Translations under genes and position numbers: made by a program
Source: Alphaproteobacteria bacterium
GTDB lineage: Bacteria; Pseudomonadota; Alphaproteobacteria; Sphingomonadales; Emcibacteraceae
Direction: 5' to 3'
Assembly (NCBI GenBank): GCA_030432815.1
Contig: JAUILB010000015.1
Span: forward strand, 1 to 19,019
Length of the DNA stretch: 19,019 bases
Notes under the pieces: model-generated
The model's input: the letters and a program-made list of their open reading frames with translations, nothing else
Told to the model about the DNA's origin: nothing
The model's database searches: none
Part shown: piece by piece, positions 14,949-19,019 of the stretch
Position numbering within the stretch: the stretch's first letter is position 1
Layout of the letters: the number at the start of each line of letters is the position of its first letter

Positions 14949-16244
14949 GTGGGTCTCATTGAAAACCGCTTTTCCGGAAAAGAACGCCCTGCACTTTTCT
15001 ATTATGGGTGGGTTGTGGTCTTTGTATCATTACTTTGCCACATGTTTATCTTTGCTGTGCCCACATTAATGCTGCCACAAATTTATGGACCTATTATAGA
15101 CCAGACAGGATGGGGCCGTAGTGAAGTAGTATTGATTTCCAGTGCCAAATTTGCGTCCGGCGCTGTCACTGCATTTTTTACTGGACAATTTATTCAGCGT
15201 TTTGGCACACGCGTAACCACATTTATAGCAGCACTTATCACCGGACTTGCGATGATTTCTTTTTTGTTCATCACTGAAATCTGGCATTTGATTGCTATTG
15301 GTGCACTGCTTGGTGTTGGCTCGCTTAGTCTGGTGATTAATATCAAGGTTCTTGTCTCAAGGTGGTTTCAAGGGCGGCTGGGGCTTGCCCTCGGGCTTGC
15401 CTTACTGGGCACGGCCGGTGTCGGGCCAAGTCTGACATTCGTGCTTGAACCATTGATTAATGAATATGGATGGCGCATGTCCGTTGCTTTTTTAAGTGGC
15501 GGTATATGGTTTATTGCATTACCTATATTCCTGTTTTTTGCGCGGGAAAACCCGCAGGACATGGGCCTTAAAACGGAAGGCATAAGTGATGCCCAAAATG
15601 CAAGCATAAAAGAATTACCGCAATATTTCTCAGATTTTGGTGCAACAGTTAAAAAAAATACCTTTATCGCTATGAGCATCGGTGTGTTTCTGATCGGCTT
15701 TGTTGATCAGGGATTATTGCAGCATACTGTTGAATTTCTTGATAAAGATGCGGGGCTGGGTCGTGACATGGCCCGATATGGATTTAGCCTACTGATGACA
15801 ATAAGCCTTGCCGGAAAAATCGGCTTTGGCTGGCTCTTTGACCGACTTGCGATTAAAGGGGTAATCATATGCTATATTTCCATCGGGCTTGGCGTTTTGC
15901 TGGCATTTCCCGTCGGCGGCTTGGAAACGCTAATCGCATTTTGTGTAGCACGTGGTATTTCCCATGGTGGCACCATTGTCGATGTACCCTATCTGTGCCG
16001 TCAGGCCTTTGGCCCGGCAATCCTTGCCCGCACTATAGGAACAATGACAATGGTTTTATCTGCCGGATTTGCGCTTGGACCTTATGTAATTGGTATTATT
16101 TATGATCAAACGGGTAGTTATGATAATGCCTTTTATCTGTGCATTATACTTGCTCTGATTGCCGCAGCTTCACTTTATTGGGTAAAACCGGAATATAAAA
16201 ACTGGCTTGAAAATCATAAAAGCCCGACAGTTAACGGATCATAG
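14949..16244 (+). CDS. MFS transporter, monocarboxylate/OFA-like
   Basis: This inner-membrane uptake or efflux carrier has 431 residues and about twelve hydrophobic segments in two halves. Visible family features are FYYGWVVVFVSLLCHMFIF at helix 1, TGWGRSEVVLISS before helix 2, QFIQRFGTRV in the helix 2-3 loop, and WLFDRLAIKGVI as the equivalent loop in the second half. The YGW start and W-x-R-S/T pattern are typical of the monocarboxylate/oxalate-formate group. The start is a GTG at 14949 with AAGG upstream, 9 bp after the HD gene. Its 3' end overlaps the convergent FAD monooxygenase gene by 31 bp. Import of the cluster's aromatic or carboxylic acid substrate is the likely job. Confidence 0.9.
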   Translation: MGLIENRFSGKERPALFYYGWVVVFVSLLCHMFIFAVPTLMLPQIYGPIIDQTGWGRSEVVLISSAKFASGAVTAFFTGQFIQRFGTRVTTFIAALITGLAMISFLFITEIWHLIAIGALLGVGSLSLVINIKVLVSRWFQGRLGLALGLALLGTAGVGPSLTFVLEPLINEYGWRMSVAFLSGGIWFIALPIFLFFARENPQDMGLKTEGISDAQNASIKELPQYFSDFGATVKKNTFIAMSIGVFLIGFVDQGLLQHTVEFLDKDAGLGRDMARYGFSLLMTISLAGKIGFGWLFDRLAIKGVIICYISIGLGVLLAFPVGGLETLIAFCVARGISHGGTIVDVPYLCRQAFGPAILARTIGTMTMVLSAGFALGPYVIGIIYDQTGSYDNAFYLCIILALIAAASLYWVKPEYKNWLENHKSPTVNGS

Positions 16245-17401
16245 GCATAAAGCCATTCGTTTCGTTCTTTGGCGACATTGCGCCGCTCAAACCCTTCTTC
16301 AAATTCCTGCCTTGTCGTAAGATGGTAAAGATCTCCAAGTTCTGTAGAACCGGTTACTATTTTTGCCGTACGTTCAAACCTATTGCGCTGAAACATATCC
16401 AGGGCTTCTGCAATATCATCATTTTGATTTAACGCTCTTGTAAGCACTGCAGCATCCTCTATCGCCATCACGGCTCCCGACGCCATATAGGGCAGCGTCG
16501 CATGTGCCGCATCCCCCATCAGAACAGCGCGGTCCGTGCGCCAGTTATCAATCGGTTTTCGATTGTTAAGGGCCCATCGATAGCATTGATCCTTATCCAC
16601 ATTATCAATAATTGTCTGAATATCATCATGCCAGCCAGCAAAATCATCCTTAAGTTCCTGCCAATCTGCCTTTATCGTCCAGGATTCTTCCTGCCAATGG
16701 ACATTTTCGACGCAGGCAACAAAATTCAGAACTTCACCCGAACGCAGATAATAAATAACGGCATGCTTCTTCGGCCCGCACCAGATCGCCGATATAATAT
16801 CCATAAAGTCTTCAGGAAGCCTTGATGTCGGCAAAGTCGCACGCCAGGCAACCTGCCCTGTATAATCCGGCGGGGTTTTCCCAGTTATTTGATCACGAAC
16901 TGCCGATTTAATACCATCAGCCCCGATTAGAATATCCCCTTCTACCGCACGACCATCAGAAAGTTTTAACGTGATACCATTTTCAGTTTCATCAAAACCG
17001 GTGACCGCGGCGTTCAGAAATACACAGTCGGGGTTAAGCGCAAGCACCCGATCAGCAAGTATTTTATGAAGATCGCTTCTGTGAATATGATAATAAGCTG
17101 CCCCGTGCATCTGAAGATGTTGTTCTGCAAGTGGCACCTTATGCAGCAGTTCTCCGGTATCAAAAAGCTTGAATTCAAAAGCCTTCGGCTTTACCCCCAC
17201 TTTATCAATTTTATCGGCAATACCAATATGTTTGAAAACTTTCACCGCTGGCGCACTACATTGAATGCCGGCACCAATTTCACCAAGTTCCGGTGCCTGT
17301 TCATAAATTTCAACATTATATCCTTCCTGTAGAAGGCACGCCGCTGTCGTCAGTCCGCCTATGCCCGCACCGGCAATGAGTATTTTTACTGATTTATCCA
17401 C
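16214..17401 (-). CDS. FAD-dependent aromatic monooxygenase, 3-hydroxybenzoate 6-hydroxylase/salicylate hydroxylase-like
   Basis: This is a class A flavoprotein hydroxylase of 395 residues. The Rossmann motif GAGIGG lies at 11-16, with Glu34 ending the second strand. DILIGADG (156-163) is the DG fingerprint that binds FAD and NAD(P)H, and GDAAHATLPYMASGAVMAIEDA (from 296) is the GD fingerprint. The YMASGAVMAIED wording is closer to 3-hydroxybenzoate 6-hydroxylases than to classical salicylate 1-hydroxylases. Since gentisate dioxygenase lies in the same region, conversion of 3-hydroxybenzoate to gentisate is the favoured role. Start is GTG, overlapping the TAG stop of the RraA-like gene (TAGTG), which implies coupled translation. 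The substrate is inferred, not shown. Confidence 0.85.
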   Translation of the reverse strand: MDKSVKILIAGAGIGGLTTAACLLQEGYNVEIYEQAPELGEIGAGIQCSAPAVKVFKHIGIADKIDKVGVKPKAFEFKLFDTGELLHKVPLAEQHLQMHGAAYYHIHRSDLHKILADRVLALNPDCVFLNAAVTGFDETENGITLKLSDGRAVEGDILIGADGIKSAVRDQITGKTPPDYTGQVAWRATLPTSRLPEDFMDIISAIWCGPKKHAVIYYLRSGEVLNFVACVENVHWQEESWTIKADWQELKDDFAGWHDDIQTIIDNVDKDQCYRWALNNRKPIDNWRTDRAVLMGDAAHATLPYMASGAVMAIEDAAVLTRALNQNDDIAEALDMFQRNRFERTAKIVTGSTELGDLYHLTTRQEFEEGFERRNVAKERNEWLYAYDPLTVGLL

Positions 17402-18072
17402 TAATCATTACCCATTTCATCAAGCATATTTTCATAATTGGCCCCCATAACGCTCCCAACGGGTTGCCCTGCACGTACGGCTTCTGTCATCAATTTTTCC
17501 TTGGCAACAATACGTTCTGCAATTTTGATGACTTCCTCTGCCCGACCCACTGGAATAAAGACAACAGCACTGCCATCCGCGATAACATAATCGCCCTCAT
17601 TCACTTTAACATCACCAACGGTTATTTCAGTATTATAGGACTGTTCATATACCCGTCCGCGCGCTGTTCTTGCGGTATGACTACGGGCATAAACAGTAAA
17701 CCCAAGTGAGGCTGCCTCATCAATGTCCCTTGCCGGTCCTTCAAGAATAACGCCCTCTATGCCATTGTGCTGAGCGGCATTGGAAAGAACACCACCCCAG
17801 CCCGCAGCATCAATACCAGTGGATTGCTCAATGACGATTACATTTCCTGCGCTTCCTGCCTCTATCGCCGCTGAACAGAGATGCTTTACCGATCCTCCTT
17901 CCGGCGGGTTGGGCCCAAGTTTTACGGTCAGCGTACGTCCAACGATTTTATCCTTTGTGGTCTGATTATTTATGCCCGTCACTTCACCCGGAAGGCCAAG
18001 ACTATCCATAGCATCCGAAACCGCACAACTGTCCATCTGTTTTAACCGCTCAAGAAGTTCTTTGCTCATCAT
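17401..18072 (-). CDS. RraA-like / HMG-CHA aldolase family protein
   Basis: At 223 residues it has the size of class II pyruvate aldolases (4-hydroxy-4-methyl-2-oxoglutarate / 4-carboxy-4-hydroxy-2-oxoadipate aldolase, LigK type) and of the RNase regulator RraA. Seen: CAVSDAMDSLG (16-26), GWGGVLSNAAQHNGIEGVI (91-109), and EGPARD with Arg115 and Asp116, the catalytic Arg and metal-binding Asp of the aldolases. In a catabolic context, and with a LigJ-like hydratase nearby, aldol cleavage giving pyruvate is likelier than RNase E control. Two consecutive ATG codons (18072 and 18069) can serve as the start, and the stop overlaps the FAD monooxygenase GTG. It is the first gene of this leftward pair. 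Confidence 0.83.
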   Translation of the reverse strand: MMSKELLERLKQMDSCAVSDAMDSLGLPGEVTGINNQTTKDKIVGRTLTVKLGPNPPEGGSVKHLCSAAIEAGSAGNVIVIEQSTGIDAAGWGGVLSNAAQHNGIEGVILEGPARDIDEAASLGFTVYARSHTARTARGRVYEQSYNTEITVGDVKVNEGDYVIADGSAVVFIPVGRAEEVIKIAERIVAKEKLMTEAVRAGQPVGSVMGANYENMLDEMGND

Positions 18073-18102
18073 TCATCCGTATTTTAAATTGCATGCAAGG
18101 TG

Positions 18103-18114
18103 TTATTATAATAA
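18103..18114. promoter_or_regulatory. Palindromic operator candidate, copy 2
   Basis: The same 12-bp palindrome as at 14057-14068 (TTATTATAATAA, inside a 16-bp exact match) lies between the divergent RraA-like and maleylacetate reductase genes. A second small palindrome, TTGCATGCAA, lies at 18089-18098. The spacing to the leftward start codon equals that of copy 1. Confidence 0.6.
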
Positions 18115-18135
18115 TATACAAATTATCACTGTCAA
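18108..18135 (-). promoter_or_regulatory. Putative promoter of the RraA-like/FAD monooxygenase pair
   Basis: On the leftward strand a perfect TTGACA (18135-18130) and TATTAT (18113-18108) are separated by 16 bp; a TATAAT with 19-bp spacing also exists. The -35 lies in GCTTGACA, as in GCTTGACT of the other divergent promoter, and the -10 lies in the palindrome. Confidence 0.5.
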
Positions 18136-18149
18136 GCATAGGAAACTAT

Positions 18150-19019
18150 ATGGAGTTTAATTTCAAACCCGTTCCAAGCAAGATCGTTTTTGGTGAGAAT
18201 TCGGCATTAAGTTTGCATGAAGAAGCTCTTGAACTGGGTGCTAAGCGGGTCATGGTTGCCTGTTCCAAAGGGATGCTTTCCAGAATTGATCATGTGCTTG
18301 AAAAAATGAGTGATTTATGTGTTGGTGTGTTCGATGGCGCTAAACCGCATTGCCCGGAAGACATTGTTACCGCCGCACTTGAAAAATTCAAGGAAACTGA
18401 AGCCGACCTTATCGCCACAATAGGCGGCGGTTCAACAATTGGCATCGGAAAAGCAATAACCCTAAGAACAGGTGTCCCGCTTATTGTTGTTGCAACAACG
18501 CCCTGTGGTTCGGAAAGCACGCCTATCCACGGCATGCTGATTGGAAACGTAAAAAAAACCGGACGCGATCCCCGTGTTATTGCCAGAACATCCATTTATG
18601 ACCCGGTACTTACAACCGATATGAGCGCACATCATACCGGCACAATCGGCATGAATAGTCTGGCGCATTGTGTGGAAGCACTTTACGGCGAAACAAGAAA
18701 CCCTATATCCGACATGATGGCCATCGAAGGCATCCAGGCACTCACATCCGGAATCCTGCAAAGCATCCAAAGCCCGGATGATCTTGAAGCCAGATCAAAG
18801 GTGCTATATGGCGGGATGCTTAGTGGCCAATGCGTAACACATGCCGGGATAGCCATTCATCACAAACTTTGTCATGTTCTTGGTGGTCATCACGGTATCC
18901 CACACGGTGAAAGCAACAGTGTCATTCTGCCGTATGCTGTCGCCTATAATGAAAGCGCCGCACCAAACGCTATGAAGCATATAAAAAAGGCAATGAACAC
19001 AACAAGTGCATCAAAGGGA
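18150..19019 (+). CDS. Maleylacetate reductase (iron-containing alcohol dehydrogenase family), cut off by the window end
   Basis: The frame opens at ATG 18150, with AGGAA upstream, and runs without a stop to 19019, giving 290 residues of an enzyme usually about 350 long. It reduces maleylacetate to 3-oxoadipate with NAD(P)H. Conserved parts seen: IVFGENSAL near the N-terminus; the nucleotide-binding ADLIATIGGGSTIGIGKAI (about 85-103) followed by IVVATTPCGSESTPI; TIYDP-like SIYDPVLTT; GMNSLAHCVEALY; and the metal-site His-rich HHKLCHVLGGHHGIPHGESN (about 239-258). It is divergent from the RraA-like gene and shares the palindrome region. Such genes usually serve hydroxyquinol or chlorocatechol routes; the matching intradiol dioxygenase is not in the window but could follow to the right. 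Confidence 0.93.
   Translation, partial: MEFNFKPVPSKIVFGENSALSLHEEALELGAKRVMVACSKGMLSRIDHVLEKMSDLCVGVFDGAKPHCPEDIVTAALEKFKETEADLIATIGGGSTIGIGKAITLRTGVPLIVVATTPCGSESTPIHGMLIGNVKKTGRDPRVIARTSIYDPVLTTDMSAHHTGTIGMNSLAHCVEALYGETRNPISDMMAIEGIQALTSGILQSIQSPDDLEARSKVLYGGMLSGQCVTHAGIAIHHKLCHVLGGHHGIPHGESNSVILPYAVAYNESAAPNAMKHIKKAMNTTSASKG

Noticed and set aside
17401..18072. RraA, the RNase E inhibitor
   Set aside because: The aldolase Arg-Asp pair, the catabolic neighbours and the overlap with a monooxygenase gene favour a metabolic aldolase-family enzyme.

Overview
This window is 19,019 bp of bacterial chromosome with moderate to low G+C, densely packed genes and overlapping start and stop codons. 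The gene content (a complete type I secretion system with its own RTX cargo, a gentisate-type aromatic catabolic operon, and LigJ-like, RraA-like and maleylacetate reductase genes) suits a free-living heterotrophic proteobacterium. A marine alphaproteobacterium is my guess, but no rRNA or other marker is present to prove it.

Left part (1-9.0 kb). A cut-off leftward gene that I do not recognise (1-226) is divergent from a GcvA-like LysR regulator (412-1302). Next comes a leftward type I secretion block, transcribed from about 9.0 kb down to 1.3 kb: TolC-type outer-membrane channel (8985-7624), ABC exporter (7624-5867), HlyD-type adaptor (5866-4598), then two RTX calcium-binding proteins (4528-3581 and 3473-1299). 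The exporter genes overlap or abut. Both cargo proteins carry an apparent N-terminal lipoprotein signal and share the same C-terminal module, so they are paralogues. An exact 21-bp direct repeat lies at the 3' end of each RTX gene. The outer copy is also the last codons and stop of lysR, so the larger RTX gene looks inserted or duplicated between lysR and the smaller RTX gene.

Right part (9.1-19.0 kb). This is an aromatic-acid catabolic region. A leftward operon (14026 to 9138) encodes a LigJ-like amidohydrolase, an HpaB-family flavin monooxygenase, gentisate 1,2-dioxygenase, fumarylpyruvate hydrolase and maleylpyruvate isomerase. Together the last three convert gentisate to fumarate and pyruvate. 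Divergent from it are a Tat-exported HD-domain metalloprotein and an MFS transporter (14151-16244). A second leftward pair (18072 to 16214) encodes an RraA/LigK-like aldolase and an FAD monooxygenase resembling 3-hydroxybenzoate 6-hydroxylase, a likely source of gentisate. Divergent from that pair is a maleylacetate reductase cut off by the window end.

The two divergent intergenic regions share an identical 12-bp palindrome at the same distance from the leftward start codons. It overlaps the probable -10 box, with a GCTTGAC -35 region upstream in both. This is good evidence that one unknown regulator controls both units. The region combines enzymes from three classical routes (gentisate, lower protocatechuate 4,5-cleavage, resorcinol/hydroxyquinol), and its true substrate cannot be fixed from sequence alone.
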